From Rhodovastum atsumiense (GTDB lineage: Bacteria > Pseudomonadota > Alphaproteobacteria > Acetobacterales > Acetobacteraceae): a stretch of 64,000 nucleotides of DNA. The stretch is from assembly GCF_937425535.1 (NCBI RefSeq), contig NZ_OW485601.1, forward strand, positions 673,001-737,000, read 5' to 3'. This document shows, one piece after another, positions 35,119 through 47,139 of this stretch; position 1 is the stretch's first letter, and each line of letters starts with the position of its first letter. A program made the position numbers and the translations under genes. Below the pieces are notes generated by a model. That model did no database searches and had not been told where the DNA came from. It saw nothing but the letters and a program-made list of their open reading frames with translations.

Positions 35119-36438
35119 ATGGTTTCTGTCCGCCGCTGGCTCCGCGGAGCAGGCCTCGCCGCAGCCGCTCTGGCCGCCGTGCTGGGCCTGGCGCCCGCGA
35201 CCGCGTCGACCGCCCTCGCCCAGGGCGCCGCGCCGATCAAGGTCGGCATCCTGCATTCACTTTCCGGCACCATGGCCATCAGCGAGACCACGCTGAAGGA
35301 TGTGATGCTGATGCTGATCGAGCAGCAGAACAAGAAGGGTGGCCTGCTCGGCCGCAAGATCGAGGCCGTGGTGGTGGATCCCGCCTCCAACTGGCCGCTG
35401 TTTGCCGAGAAGGCCCGCCAGCTCATCACCGTCGACAAGGTGGCGGCGGTGTTCGGTTGCTGGACCTCGGTGTCGCGCAAGTCGGTGCTGCCGGTGTTCG
35501 AGGAACTGAACTCGATCCTGTTCTACCCCGTCCAGTACGAGGGCGAGGAAAGCAGCAAGAACGTCTTCTACACCGGCGCCGCGCCGAACCAGCAGGCCAT
35601 TCCGGCGGTGGACTACCTCGCCGCCAACGAAAAGGTGCAGCGCTGGGTGCTCGCCGGCACCGACTACGTCTACCCGCGCACGACCAACAAGATCCTCGAG
35701 GCGTACCTGAAGTCCAAGGGCGTCAAGGACGAGGACATCATGATCAACTACACGCCGTTCGGCCACAGCGACTGGCAGAACATCGTGGCGCAGATCAAGC
35801 GGTTCGGCTCGGCGGGCAAGAAGACTGCGGTGGTGTCCACCATCAACGGCGACGCCAACGTGCCCTTCTACAAGGAACTCGCCAACCAGGGCATCAAGGC
35901 CACCGACATCCCCGTGGTCGCCTTCTCGGTCGGCGAGGAGGAACTGGCCGGCATCGACACCAAGCCGCTGGTCGGCCATCTCGCCGCCTGGAACTACTTC
36001 CAGAGCGTCAACACTGCCGCGAACCGCGGGTTCATCAAGGACTGGCACGACTTCACCAAGAATCCGAAGCGCACCACCAACGACCCGATGGAGGCGCACT
36101 ACATCGGCTTCAACATGTGGGTGAAGGCGGTGCAGAAGGCCGGCACCACCGATCCCGCCAAGGTGATCGACGCCATGATCGGCATCACCGTGCCGAACCT
36201 GACCGGCGGCTATTCGGCGATGATGCCGAACCATCACATCACCAAGCCGGTGCTGATCGGCGAAGTGAAGAACGACGGTCAGTTCAACGTGGTCTGGCAG
36301 ACGCCGGGCACCGTGGTCGCCAACGAATGGTCGCCGTACCTGGAAGGCTCGAAGGACCTGATCGCCGATTGGCGCTCGCCGCTGTCCTGCGGGAACTTCA
36401 ACGTCAAGACCGGCAAGTGCGGGGGCGCCTCCAAGTAA
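35119..36438 (+). CDS. urtA: Urea ABC transporter substrate-binding protein
   Basis: A 439-residue periplasmic binding protein with a signal peptide (to about residue 36, ASTALAQGA). It captures urea for the UrtBC permease and the UrtDE ATPases. The family block KVGILHSLSGTMAISETTLKD and the later FGCWTSVSRKSVLPV and GALYPVQYEGEE-like FYPVQYEGEESSKNV are diagnostic. ATG 35119 follows GGGAGAT. It is first in the urtABCDE operon, with a sigma-54 promoter 81 bp upstream and a hairpin after its stop. Confidence 0.96.
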   Translation: MVSVRRWLRGAGLAAAALAAVLGLAPATASTALAQGAAPIKVGILHSLSGTMAISETTLKDVMLMLIEQQNKKGGLLGRKIEAVVVDPASNWPLFAEKARQLITVDKVAAVFGCWTSVSRKSVLPVFEELNSILFYPVQYEGEESSKNVFYTGAAPNQQAIPAVDYLAANEKVQRWVLAGTDYVYPRTTNKILEAYLKSKGVKDEDIMINYTPFGHSDWQNIVAQIKRFGSAGKKTAVVSTINGDANVPFYKELANQGIKATDIPVVAFSVGEEELAGIDTKPLVGHLAAWNYFQSVNTAANRGFIKDWHDFTKNPKRTTNDPMEAHYIGFNMWVKAVQKAGTTDPAKVIDAMIGITVPNLTGGYSAMMPNHHITKPVLIGEVKNDGQFNVVWQTPGTVVANEWSPYLEGSKDLIADWRSPLSCGNFNVKTGKCGGASK

Positions 36439-36454
36439 GATTCCGTCTCCTCCC

Positions 36455-36475
36455 CTCTCCCGCCACGCGGGAGAG
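36455..36475 (+). promoter_or_regulatory. Hairpin between urtA and urtB
   Basis: CTCTCCCGC-CAC-GCGGGAGAG is a perfect 9-bp stem with a 3-base loop. Such hairpins after binding-protein genes commonly stabilise the upstream transcript, so urtA is expressed more than the permease genes; that role is inferred here. Confidence 0.6.
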
Positions 36476-36533
36476 GCTGCCGGGCGGGCGGGGCCGGTGC
36501 CCCGACTGCCTTTTCTCCGGCCAGGGGCCTCGC

Positions 36534-38114
36534 ATGACATTCCTCCGCATTTTCCTCGTCCTGCTCGCGCTGCTCGCCGGCCCGGCCGCGCGCGCCCAGG
36601 ATGATCCCTTCGCCGGCCTCGCCTCCGACGATTTCGCCGCGGTCTCGGCCGCGGTTTCCGCCCTCGCGCTGTCGGGCGACCCGCAGGCCGGCGCCGCCAT
36701 CGCCGCGCTGAAAGCCGATGCGCTGTTCGCCGCCCCCGACGGGACGCTGCTGATCCGCGGCGATGACGGCTATGTCGACGCCCGCACCGGCCGCAAGGCC
36801 GAGGACGTCAACGAGGACGACCTCAACCCGGTGCGGGTCAACAACGCGGTGCGCCGCGCCGTCGATGCCGCGCTCGGCAGCCTGAACCTGTTCGCCGCCG
36901 ACGCCTCCGCCCGTGCCCGCGCCGCCGAGGACGTGTTCCGCTCGCATGATCCCGCCGCCCTGCCCGCGCTCGGGCGCGCGCTGGCGCAGGAACGCGATGC
37001 CGGCGCGCGGCGGGTGATGGAACAGGCCCGCGCCGCCGCCCTGCTCAATGCCGAGGACGCCCCCGAGGCCGACCGCCTCGCCGCCGTCGCCACCCTCCGC
37101 GCCCGCGGCGACATCGAAGCCAGTGCGCTGCTCGGGGCATTGCACGACCAGCCGCCCGCCGTTGCCACCGCCGCCGCCGAGGCCCGCGAGGCGATCGCCC
37201 GCCACCTGCGGCTCTGGAGCCTGGCGCAGAGCGTGTTCTACGGCCTTTCGCTCGGGTCGGTGCTGCTGCTCGCCGCGGCGGGGCTGGCCATCACCTTCGG
37301 GGTGATGGGCGTGATCAACATGGCGCATGGCGAGATGGTCATGCTCGGCGCCTACACCACCTTCGTCGTGCAGGAAGCCGTGCGCGGCTACGCCCCGGCC
37401 CTCGCCGCCTGGAGCCTGCCGATCTCGGTGCCGCTGGCCTTCCTGGTCGCGGGCGGCATCGGCATCGCCATCGAGCGCGGCATGATCCGCTTCCTCTATG
37501 GGCGGCCGCTGGAAACGCTGCTGGCCACCTGGGGGCTGAGCCTCGTGTTGCAGCAGGCGGTGCGCAGCCTGTTCGGCGCCTCCAACCGCGAGGTCTCCAC
37601 CCCGGACTGGATGAGCGGGGCGGCGCAATGGGGCGGGCTGACCATCACCTGGAACCGGCTGACCATCATCCTCTTCGCCATCGTGGTGGTGGCGGCGCTG
37701 ATGGCGGCGCTGCGCTATACCGCGCTCGGCCTGCGCATGCGCGCGGTCACGCAGAACCGCCGCATGGCCGCCGCCATGGGCATCCGCACCCCCTGGATCG
37801 ACGCGCTGACCTTCGGGCTCGGCTCCGGGGTCGCCGGCATCGCCGGCGTGGCGCTCAGCCAGATCGACAATGTCAGCCCCAATCTCGGGCAGGGCTACAT
37901 CATCGACAGCTTCATGGTCGTGGTGTTCGGCGGCGTGGGCAACCTGTGGGGAACCATCGTCTCCGCGCTCACGCTCGGCATCGTCAACAAGTTCCTCGAA
38001 CCGGTCGCCGGTGCCGTGCTGGGCAAGATCCTGGTGCTGGTGCTGCTGATCCTGTTCATCCAGCGCAAGCCGCGCGGATTGTTCCCGCTCAAGGGACGGG
38101 CGGTGGAAGCATGA
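36534..38114 (+). CDS. urtB: Urea ABC transporter permease UrtB
   Basis: A 526-residue inner-membrane permease. Residues 1-20 form a signal-like segment, and a soluble helical region (to about 225) precedes the branched-chain-type permease core with several membrane helices. The core carries FGVMGVINMAHGEMVMLGAYT, the signature of the BcaC/LivH group, and VSPNLGQGYIIDSFMVVVFGGVG. Long N-terminal extensions are usual for UrtB. It lies 95 bp downstream of urtA, beyond a hairpin, and overlaps urtC by four bases. Confidence 0.95.
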   Translation: MTFLRIFLVLLALLAGPAARAQDDPFAGLASDDFAAVSAAVSALALSGDPQAGAAIAALKADALFAAPDGTLLIRGDDGYVDARTGRKAEDVNEDDLNPVRVNNAVRRAVDAALGSLNLFAADASARARAAEDVFRSHDPAALPALGRALAQERDAGARRVMEQARAAALLNAEDAPEADRLAAVATLRARGDIEASALLGALHDQPPAVATAAAEAREAIARHLRLWSLAQSVFYGLSLGSVLLLAAAGLAITFGVMGVINMAHGEMVMLGAYTTFVVQEAVRGYAPALAAWSLPISVPLAFLVAGGIGIAIERGMIRFLYGRPLETLLATWGLSLVLQQAVRSLFGASNREVSTPDWMSGAAQWGGLTITWNRLTIILFAIVVVAALMAALRYTALGLRMRAVTQNRRMAAAMGIRTPWIDALTFGLGSGVAGIAGVALSQIDNVSPNLGQGYIIDSFMVVVFGGVGNLWGTIVSALTLGIVNKFLEPVAGAVLGKILVLVLLILFIQRKPRGLFPLKGRAVEA

Positions 38115-39208
38115 CCCGCACATCGACGGCGATCTGCCTGGTCCTGGTGCTCGGCGGCGCGGTCGCGCTGGCCGCGCTCAACCTCGCCACCGCGCCGGGA
38201 TCGGCCCTGCACGTGCCGCCCTATGTGGTGTCGCTGGTCGGCAAATACCTGTGCTACGCCATCCTGGCGCTGGCGGTGGACCTGGTCTGGGGCTTCGCCG
38301 GCATCCTCAGCCTGGGCCATGCCGCCTTCTTCGCGCTCGGCGGCTACGCCATGGGGATGTACCTGATGCGCCAGATCGGCGCGCGCGGCGTCTACGCCAA
38401 TCCGGTGCTGCCCGATTTCATGGTGTTCCTGAACTGGCAGGAATTGCCCTGGTACTGGCACGGCTTCGACAACCCGCTGTTCGCGATGCTGATGGTGGTG
38501 GCGGTGCCGGGCCTGCTCGCGCTGGTGTTCGGCTGGCTCGCCTTCCGCAGCCGCGTCTCCGGCGTCTATCTCTCCATCATCACCCAGGCCCTGACCTATG
38601 CCCTGCTGCTGGCCTTCTTCCGCAACGACATGGGCTTCGGCGGCAATAACGGCCTGACCGACTTCAAGGACATCTTCGGCCTGCCGCTGCAGGCGGACGC
38701 CACCCGCGCGGGGCTGCTGGTGGCCACCGCGGTGGCACTGGCGCTCTGCCTGCTGCTTTCGTACGGCATCGTCACCAGCCGCTTCGGCAAGGTGCTGATC
38801 GCCGTGCGCGACGCGGAAAGCCGCACCCGCTTCCTCGGCTACCGGCCGGAAAACTACAAGCTGTTCGTCTGGGTGATCTCCGCCATCATGGCGGGCATCG
38901 GCGGCGCGCTGTACGTGCCGCAGGTCGGCATCATCAATCCCTCGGAATTCGCCCCGGCCAATTCCATCGAGGCGGTGATCTGGGTCGCCGTCGGCGGCCG
39001 TGGCACGCTGGTCGGCGCCGTGCTCGGCGCCATCCTGGTCAGCGGGGGCAAGACCTACTTCACCGGCGCGCTGCCCGAGTTCTGGCTGTTCGCGCTCGGG
39101 GCGCTGTTCATCCTGGTCACGCTGTTCCTGCCGGCCGGCATCGTCGGCGCGCTCCGCCGGCGCCGCCGCACCCCCGCCACCGTTCCCGCCCCGGAGCCCG
39201 CCGAATGA
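38111..39208 (+). CDS. urtC: Urea ABC transporter permease UrtC
   Basis: A 365-residue LivM-type permease, partner of UrtB. The core has LVWGFAGILSLGHAAFFALGGY, IITQALTYALLLAFF and AVGGRGTLVGAVLGA. Its ATG overlaps the urtB stop (ATGA), and its stop overlaps the urtD start, so translation is coupled along the operon. Confidence 0.95.
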   Translation: MTRTSTAICLVLVLGGAVALAALNLATAPGSALHVPPYVVSLVGKYLCYAILALAVDLVWGFAGILSLGHAAFFALGGYAMGMYLMRQIGARGVYANPVLPDFMVFLNWQELPWYWHGFDNPLFAMLMVVAVPGLLALVFGWLAFRSRVSGVYLSIITQALTYALLLAFFRNDMGFGGNNGLTDFKDIFGLPLQADATRAGLLVATAVALALCLLLSYGIVTSRFGKVLIAVRDAESRTRFLGYRPENYKLFVWVISAIMAGIGGALYVPQVGIINPSEFAPANSIEAVIWVAVGGRGTLVGAVLGAILVSGGKTYFTGALPEFWLFALGALFILVTLFLPAGIVGALRRRRRTPATVPAPEPAE

Positions 39209-39975
39209 TCGCGCGCGGAAAGAGCCCCGCCGAGCTGGGCGACACCCTGCTCTATCTCGACAACGTGACCGTCAGCTTCGACGGCTTCCGGGCGCTCAAT
39301 GCCCTGTCGCTGGTGCTGGAACACGGCGAGATGCGCGCGGTGATCGGCCCCAACGGCGCGGGCAAGACCACGATGATGGATGTCATCACCGGCAAGACCC
39401 GCCCCGACGAGGGCGAGGTGATGTTCGACCGCACGGTCGATCTCACCCGGCTCGACGAGCCGGCGATCGCGGCCCTTGGGATCGGCCGCAAGTTCCAGAA
39501 GCCGACGGTGTTCGAGCCGCACAGCGTCTGGGACAATTTCCTGCTGGCGCTGGCCGGCGACCGCCGCCCGCGTTTCACGCTGTGGGCGCGCGAAACCGCC
39601 GAGGAACGTGACCGCATCGAGGAATTGCTGGTGCTGACCCGGCTGCAGGAGGTGCGTCACCATCGCGCCGGTGATCTCAGCCACGGCCAGAAGCAATGGC
39701 TGGAGATCGGCATGCTGCTGGCGCAGGACCCGCAATTGCTGCTGGTGGACGAGCCGGTCGCCGGCATGACCGATGCCGAGACGGCGCAGACCGCGGAGCT
39801 GCTGCGCGCGATCAACCGGACCCATTCGGTGGTGGTGGTCGAGCACGACATGGATTTCGTCCGCGCGCTCGGCGTGAAGGTCACGGTGCTGCACGAGGGC
39901 TCGGTGCTGTCGGAAGGCTCGATCGACCATGTCAGCGCCGATCCGAGGGTGGTCGAAGTGTATCTGGGGCGCTGA
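39205..39975 (+). CDS. urtD: Urea ABC transporter ATPase UrtD
   Basis: A 256-residue LivG-type ATPase. Walker A is IGPNGAGKTTMMD, the ABC signature is LSHGQKQWLEIG, and Walker B is LLLVDEPVAGM, with a GLTxxE-like substitute and VVVEHDMDF as the switch region. It overlaps urtC by four bases and is followed by urtE three bases after its stop. Confidence 0.96.
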   Translation: MIARGKSPAELGDTLLYLDNVTVSFDGFRALNALSLVLEHGEMRAVIGPNGAGKTTMMDVITGKTRPDEGEVMFDRTVDLTRLDEPAIAALGIGRKFQKPTVFEPHSVWDNFLLALAGDRRPRFTLWARETAEERDRIEELLVLTRLQEVRHHRAGDLSHGQKQWLEIGMLLAQDPQLLLVDEPVAGMTDAETAQTAELLRAINRTHSVVVVEHDMDFVRALGVKVTVLHEGSVLSEGSIDHVSADPRVVEVYLGR

Positions 39976-39978
39976 GCG

Positions 39979-40674
39979 ATGCTGGAAGTGAGAGGCGTGG
40001 ACCTGCACTACGGCGCGGCGATCGCGCTGCGCGGGGTGTCGCTGACGGCCGAGATCGGTGAGGTGACCTGCCTGCTCGGCCGCAACGGCGTGGGCAAGAC
40101 CTCGATGCTGCGGGCGATCACCGGGGCGCATCCGGTCAGTCGCGGCGAGATCCTGTGGAACGGCGAGCCGGTCACCCGGCTGCCGCTCTACGAGCGCGCC
40201 CGCCGCGGCATCGCCTGGGTGCCGCAGGGGCGCGACATCTTCCCGCTGCTGACGGTGCGGGAGAACCTGGAAACCGGCTTCGCCGTGCTGCCGCGCGGCC
40301 AGCGCCGCCTGCCCGATGAAATCTTCGAGCTGTTCCCGGTGCTGAAATCGATGCTGCGGCGCCGCGGCGGCGATCTCTCAGGCGGGCAGCAGCAGCAGCT
40401 CGCGATCGCGCGCGCGCTGGTGATGAAACCGCGGCTGCTGGTGCTGGATGAACCGACCGAGGGCATCCAGCCCAGCATCATCAAGGATATCGGCCGCGTC
40501 ATCGACCTGCTGCGCGGACGCGGCGACATGGCGATCCTGCTGGTGGAGCAGTATTTCGACTTCGCCCGTGACCTCGCCCAACGCCTGCTGGTGATGGAGC
40601 GGGGCGATATCGTGCTGGCCGGCCGGCGCGACCAGCTCGACGAGCAGGAGGTGCGGCGGCGGCTGTCGGTATGA
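39979..40674 (+). CDS. urtE: Urea ABC transporter ATPase UrtE
   Basis: A 231-residue LivF-type ATPase that pairs with UrtD. Walker A is LGRNGVGKTSMLR, the signature is LSGGQQQQLAIARALV, and Walker B is LLVLDEPTEGIQPSI. It is the last gene of the urt operon. The next gene is on the other strand, with 193 bp between, in which I see no strong terminator. Confidence 0.96.
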   Translation: MLEVRGVDLHYGAAIALRGVSLTAEIGEVTCLLGRNGVGKTSMLRAITGAHPVSRGEILWNGEPVTRLPLYERARRGIAWVPQGRDIFPLLTVRENLETGFAVLPRGQRRLPDEIFELFPVLKSMLRRRGGDLSGGQQQQLAIARALVMKPRLLVLDEPTEGIQPSIIKDIGRVIDLLRGRGDMAILLVEQYFDFARDLAQRLLVMERGDIVLAGRRDQLDEQEVRRRLSV

Positions 40675-40867
40675 GGACGGCGCACCTTCGCGCGATGGGT
40701 CCGAACCCCGCTTGACCCGACTCTCCGGACAGGGTCGGCTGAAGGGGTTTGCACCCTTGTTCACGGGACCGGTGGAGAGGAATGTCACGACGCCGGCGCG
40801 CGGGAGAGGCCGGGACGCCGGCCGGGAAATCCCCGACCGGCATGCCCGAAGCTCGTCCCTGGCAGGA

Positions 40868-41641
40868 TCAGGGCTTGCGCGGCGGCTGCGGCGGCTGCCC
40901 CGGGCCGGCCTTCTTCTCGCCGACCTCTTCCAGGGACCGACGCTCCTCCTCGCCCGGCTTGGCGGCCGGTGTCGGCGCCGGGCCCCGGTGCTCCTCGGTC
41001 CCGTGCAGCAGGGTCACCGGGGTGCTGCCGATCTCCTTGGCGGCAAACTCGGCCGGACCGTTCTCGTGCTCGACATCCACCACGTCGCGGCGCACCGTCT
41101 CGCGCACCCGCTCGGTCCGCTCGGTGACCTGCTTGCGCAGCACCACTTCCTCGGCGACGTGCAGCGACTTCCAGACGGTGGGCACCTGCCGGCTGTCGCT
41201 CAGTTCGATGACGGTCTCGGTCAGCACGTTGTTGCGACCGTCGGTCGCGCTCGGACGGCGCCGTTCGATCACCACCTTCTCGTCGCGCAGCGTGACCTGC
41301 TGCTCGACGGGCTGGGAGACGACCCGGCGGCGGACGCGGGTGACCTCGCCGGGCACGGTGCGCGTAGCGACGTTCAACCGCTCCTCGCCGACCGGCACGA
41401 CCTGGATTCCGTCGGTGGAGCGCTCGGTGTACCGCTGCGGCACGCTGCCGCTGATGCGGGTGCCCGCGGTCGGGCTATAGGACGAGAAAGACTGAAAAGA
41501 GGCACGCTGCAGCTCACGTTGAAAGTTTGTCCACAAATCAAGCCACGCCAAACCCGCACCGAATGCTGTATTTAGCACATTAGTGGTAGATTTGTTGGCG
41601 AACTCACCCGTTCTGGCAAAGTTACTATTATCGCTCGGCAT
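40868..41641 (-). CDS. DUF2382 domain protein
   Basis: A 257-residue protein. The DUF2382 domain lies at about 75-215, with LNVATRTVPGEVTRVRRRVV and related alternating charged strands. This family is linked to stress responses in other bacteria. The N-terminal 40 residues and the proline-rich C-terminal tail are unrelated to it. The ATG at 41641 follows GGAAG. It stands alone, reading against both the urt operon and the urease operon, and interrupts the otherwise continuous urea locus. Confidence 0.83.
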   Translation of the reverse strand: MPSDNSNFARTGEFANKSTTNVLNTAFGAGLAWLDLWTNFQRELQRASFQSFSSYSPTAGTRISGSVPQRYTERSTDGIQVVPVGEERLNVATRTVPGEVTRVRRRVVSQPVEQQVTLRDEKVVIERRRPSATDGRNNVLTETVIELSDSRQVPTVWKSLHVAEEVVLRKQVTERTERVRETVRRDVVDVEHENGPAEFAAKEIGSTPVTLLHGTEEHRGPAPTPAAKPGEEERRSLEEVGEKKAGPGQPPQPPRKP

Positions 41642-41831
41642 GATGTATTCTTCCCTGTTTTTCGTTGTAAAACTGCGGTTATCCAATTCCCGCGGTCGTT
41701 GACTACATATGAACGGCAATCATGCACCGCAAGCTTTGTTTCGCCGCACCGCAGCATCAGCGCAGGAGAAGGATGCGGGTTCCATCGGAAATCCTCCCGA
41801 TGCGTGACGGGACTAACTTCCCTGCCGGATC

Positions 41832-42746
41832 ATGCTAGGTGAGAGCCGGAATCTGTCCTACGCATCCGGTGCCGTGTTCTTCCCCGCCGACATCCCCCTT
41901 CGTTCCACCTTGCCCGGTCCTGCCTTGACGCATGCGCGCGCCTCGTCGCACCAACGTTCCCACGGGGTGCTCGAAATCGCCTTCCGCCGCCGCGGCGAGC
42001 GGACGGTGCTGGCCGACCTGCGCCAGGAAGGCTGCCTGAAGGCCCGCTTCCCCCGCCCGCATGACGGGCTGGAGGCGGTGACGCTGAACACCTCCGGCGG
42101 CATCGCCGGCGGCGACGGGCTGCGCAGCGCCATCACGCTGCACGAGGCCACCCGCGTCACCCTCGCCGCCCAGGCCGCCGAGCGGTTTTACCGCACCCTG
42201 CCTTCCGACCTGCCGGCCCGCATCCGCACCGCCGTCACCCTGGCCCCTGGCGCCGCGCTGGAATGGCTGCCCCAGGAGGCGATCCTGTTCGACGGCTGCG
42301 CCTTCGACCGGGCGCTGGATGTCACCATGGCGGCAGATGCCGCTTTCCTGGGCGTGGAAAGCCTGGTGTTCGGTCGCGCGGCCATGGGCGAGCGGCTGCG
42401 CAGCGCCCGCATCGCCGATGCCATCCGCATCCGCCGCGGCGGGCAACTGGTGCTGCACGACTCGATCCGCCTGTCCGGGCGGGTGGAAGCCGTTCTGGCC
42501 CGCCCCGCCGTGGCCGCCGGCGCCCAGGCGGTGGCGACCCTCGTGCTGGTGGCCCCGGACGCCGAATCGCGGCTGGAGGCGCTACGGACCGCGCTCGCCC
42601 CGTTCGAGGCCGGAGCCAGCGCCTGGAACGGCATGCTGCTTGCACGCATCCTCGCCCCCGATGGCGCCGCGCTGCGGGCCGCGGTGGTGGCAGGCTTGGA
42701 ATGTTTGCGTGGCGGGCGCAGTCTGCCGCGCGTCTGGATGTGCTGA
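41832..42746 (+). CDS. ureD: Urease accessory protein UreD
   Basis: A 304-residue urease maturation factor that docks on apo-urease with UreF and UreG for nickel insertion. The conserved start region [19 protein letters not shown] (near residue 41), then [13 protein letters not shown] and RFYRTL, are typical. The upstream 40 residues are not conserved and no clear ribosome binding site precedes ATG 41832, so a later start is possible. It heads the ureDABC-EFG cluster and is 190 bp from the divergent DUF2382 gene. Confidence 0.93.
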   Translation: MLGESRNLSYASGAVFFPADIPLRSTLPGPALTHARASSHQRSHGVLEIAFRRRGERTVLADLRQEGCLKARFPRPHDGLEAVTLNTSGGIAGGDGLRSAITLHEATRVTLAAQAAERFYRTLPSDLPARIRTAVTLAPGAALEWLPQEAILFDGCAFDRALDVTMAADAAFLGVESLVFGRAAMGERLRSARIADAIRIRRGGQLVLHDSIRLSGRVEAVLARPAVAAGAQAVATLVLVAPDAESRLEALRTALAPFEAGASAWNGMLLARILAPDGAALRAAVVAGLECLRGGRSLPRVWMC

Positions 42747-42756
42747 GGAAGCGACG

Positions 42757-43059
<303 letters not shown>

Positions 43060-43138
43060 CGCTGCCTGCGCCGGCCGGTGGCGGGGACGCCCCGTCCCGC
43101 CCGGCGCCTCCCCCGACTCCCGAGCGGAGCTTCCGATC

Positions 43139-43446
43139 ATGATTCCAGGCGAGATCGAAACCGCCCCCGGCGACATCGAGCTGAACGCCGGCCTCCCCCG
43201 CACCCGGCTCAACGTCGCCAATACCGGCGACCGGCCGATCCAGGTCGGCAGCCACTACCACTTCGCCGAAGCCAACCCCGCGCTCGACTTCGACCGGGAG
43301 CTCGCCCGCGGCCAGCGGCTCGACATCGCCGCCGGCACCGCCATCCGCTTCGAGCCCGGCCAGACCCGCGAGGTCACGCTGGTGCCGCTGCAGGGGCGGC
43401 GGCAGGTGTTCGGCTTCCGCGCCGCCATCATGGGAGCGCTCGACGA

Positions 43447-43450
<4 letters not shown>
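43139..43450 (+). CDS. ureB: Urease subunit beta
   Basis: The 103-residue beta subunit. [18 protein letters not shown] and [19 protein letters not shown] are conserved UreB blocks. It lies 79 bp after ureA and overlaps ureC by four bases, so translation of the two is coupled. Confidence 0.97.
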
Positions 43451-45156
<1,706 letters not shown>

Positions 45157-45173
45157 CGCATCGCTTCGCAGCC

Positions 45174-45197
45174 GCCGCCCTCCCCGCGGAGGGCGGC
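45174..45197 (+). promoter_or_regulatory. Hairpin between ureC and ureE
   Basis: GCCGCCCTCC-CCGC-GGAGGGCGGC forms a perfect 10-bp stem with a 4-base loop. It lies between the ureC stop and the ureE ribosome binding site, with no T tract. It may stabilise the structural-gene transcript relative to the accessory genes. Confidence 0.6.
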
Positions 45198-45218
45198 CGA
45201 GGAAGGAAACGGGCACGC

Positions 45219-45725
45219 ATGACACGCGCCGATACGGTCCTGCCCGCGGGCAGCTGGGACAGCGCCGCCGCGTCCGACCATGTGCTGGTCGACTTCGATC
45301 GCCGCCACCGCCGCCGCATCCTGCTGCGCACCGAAGGCGGGCGCGAGGTGATGCTGGACCTGCCGCATGCGGTGCGGCTGCGCCATGGCGACGGGCTGGT
45401 CCTGGAGGATGGCAGCCGCATCCGCGTCGAGGCCCGGCCGGAACCGCTCGCCGAGATCCATGCCCATGCCGAGGGCGATCTCGTGCGCATCGCCTGGCAT
45501 CTCGGCAACCGCCATCTGCCGGTGCAGTTGCTCAAGGCCGAGGACGGCAGCGACCGCATCCGCATCCGCGCCGACCACGTCATCGAGGAGATGGTCGAGG
45601 GCCTCGGCGGCCATGTCGAACTGATCGAGGCGCCGTTCGACCCCGAATCGGGCGCCTATGCGGGCGGGCACGACCACCTGCATGACGAGGACGGCGACGA
45701 GGGCGGCGACCACGTCCATGGCTGA
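45219..45725 (+). CDS. ureE: Urease nickel chaperone UreE
   Basis: A 168-residue nickel carrier. The peptide-binding N-terminal half and the metal-binding half are both present; a HAHAEGDLVRIAWHLGNRH region holds the conserved central histidine. The C-terminal tail [20 protein letters not shown] is histidine- and acid-rich, as in many UreE proteins, and stores nickel. The ATG follows GGAAGGAAAC. It overlaps ureF by eight bases. Confidence 0.94.
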   Translation: MTRADTVLPAGSWDSAAASDHVLVDFDRRHRRRILLRTEGGREVMLDLPHAVRLRHGDGLVLEDGSRIRVEARPEPLAEIHAHAEGDLVRIAWHLGNRHLPVQLLKAEDGSDRIRIRADHVIEEMVEGLGGHVELIEAPFDPESGAYAGGHDHLHDEDGDEGGDHVHG

Positions 45726-46374
45726 CACCGCCCTGCTGCGGCTGCTGTCCTGGCTGTCGCCGACCTTCCCCACGGGGGCCTTCGCCTGGTCGCACGGCCT
45801 CGAATGGGCGGTCGAGGCGGGGGACATCCACGACACCTCCTCGTTGCGCGGCTGGCTGACCGACCTGCTGGCGCATGGCAGCGCCCGCACCGACGCCATC
45901 CTGCTGCGCCATGCCCACCGCGCCTGCCGCGACCGCATGGCGCTGGCCTCGGTCGCGGCGCTCGGACGCGCCGTGCAGCCCTCGCGCGAGCGCCTGGCCG
46001 AGACCGTGGGCCAGGGCAACGCCTTCGTGCGGGCGGCCACGCCCTGGGGCATCGACGCGGTGACCGGGCTGGGCGAGCTGCCCTATCCGGTGGCGGTCGG
46101 GGCGCTCGCCGGCACGCACGGCATCGGCGAGGACGATGCCTGCGCCGCCACCCTGCAGGCCGGCATCGCCAACCTGATCTCGGCGGCGGTGCGGCTGGTG
46201 CCGCTCGGCCAGTCCGCGGGCCTGTCGGTGCTGGCAGCGCTGGAGCCGCTGGTGCTGGCCGTCGCCGCGGAGACCCGCGATGCGATGCTGGAGGATATCG
46301 GCAGCGCCTGCTTCCGCAGCGACCTTGCGGCCATGCGGCATGAAACCCAGTACACTCGCCTGTTCCGATCCTAG
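45718..46374 (+). CDS. ureF: Urease accessory protein UreF
   Basis: A 218-residue helical protein that acts with UreD and UreG in nickel delivery. [20 protein letters not shown] near the start and the C-terminal R[11 protein letters not shown] are conserved in UreF. It starts inside the end of ureE, which supports ATG 45718. Confidence 0.95.
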   Translation: MADTALLRLLSWLSPTFPTGAFAWSHGLEWAVEAGDIHDTSSLRGWLTDLLAHGSARTDAILLRHAHRACRDRMALASVAALGRAVQPSRERLAETVGQGNAFVRAATPWGIDAVTGLGELPYPVAVGALAGTHGIGEDDACAATLQAGIANLISAAVRLVPLGQSAGLSVLAALEPLVLAVAAETRDAMLEDIGSACFRSDLAAMRHETQYTRLFRS

Positions 46375-46387
46375 GAAAGGTCCCGCG

Positions 46388-47005
46388 ATGAAATCCCCTC
46401 ATGGCCCGCTGCGCGTCGGCATCGGCGGACCGGTCGGCACCGGCAAGACCGCGCTGATGGACGCGCTCTGCAAGCGGCTGCGCACGCGCTACGACATCGC
46501 CGCCATCACCAACGACATCTACACCAAGGAAGATGCCGAATTCCTCACCCGCGCGGGCTCGCTGCCGCCCGAGCGCATCCTCGGCATCGAGACCGGCGGC
46601 TGCCCGCACACCGCCATCCGCGAGGACGCGTCGATCAATCTCGCGGGCGTGAGCGAGTTGCGCCGCCGCTTCCCCGAGCTCGACGTCATCCTGATCGAGA
46701 GCGGCGGCGACAACCTGGCCGCCACCTTCAGCCCCGAGCTCGCGGACATCACCATCTACGTCATCGACGTGGCCGCCGGTGACAAGATCCCCCGCAAGGG
46801 CGGGCCTGGCATCACCCGTTCCGACCTGCTGGTGATCAACAAGATCGACCTCGCCCCCTATGTCGGCGCGAATCTCGAGGTCATGGACCGCGACGCGCGG
46901 AAGATGCGCGGCCAGCGGCCCTTCGTCTTCAGCAATGTCCGCGGCGGCGAGGGAATCGACGAGATCGTGGCCTTCATCGAACGCGCCGGCGGCCTCGCGT
47001 CATAG
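46388..47005 (+). CDS. ureG: Urease accessory GTPase UreG
   Basis: A 205-residue SIMIBI GTPase that powers nickel insertion. The P-loop is [15 protein letters not shown], the CPH metal motif is in [14 protein letters not shown], and the base-recognition motif is VINKIDLAP. It starts 13 bp after ureF and is the last recognisable urease gene. Confidence 0.97.
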   Translation: MKSPHGPLRVGIGGPVGTGKTALMDALCKRLRTRYDIAAITNDIYTKEDAEFLTRAGSLPPERILGIETGGCPHTAIREDASINLAGVSELRRRFPELDVILIESGGDNLAATFSPELADITIYVIDVAAGDKIPRKGGPGITRSDLLVINKIDLAPYVGANLEVMDRDARKMRGQRPFVFSNVRGGEGIDEIVAFIERAGGLAS

Positions 47006-47139
47006 CAGGCCGCAACAACAGGTTCCCCACGAACGACAATTAACCAATCGATGTTGTTGCCCGTAAGCATTTTAACTTTTAGATGTGGAAGTATGCCCAC
47101 GGCAATGGCAGGATATCTGCCGTCGTGGGGGCAACGGAG

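Noticed and set aside
40675-40867. Intrinsic terminator between urtE and the DUF2382 gene
   Set aside because: The only candidate is a weak 5-bp stem (AAGGG/CCCTT) with no T tract, so it was not listed.
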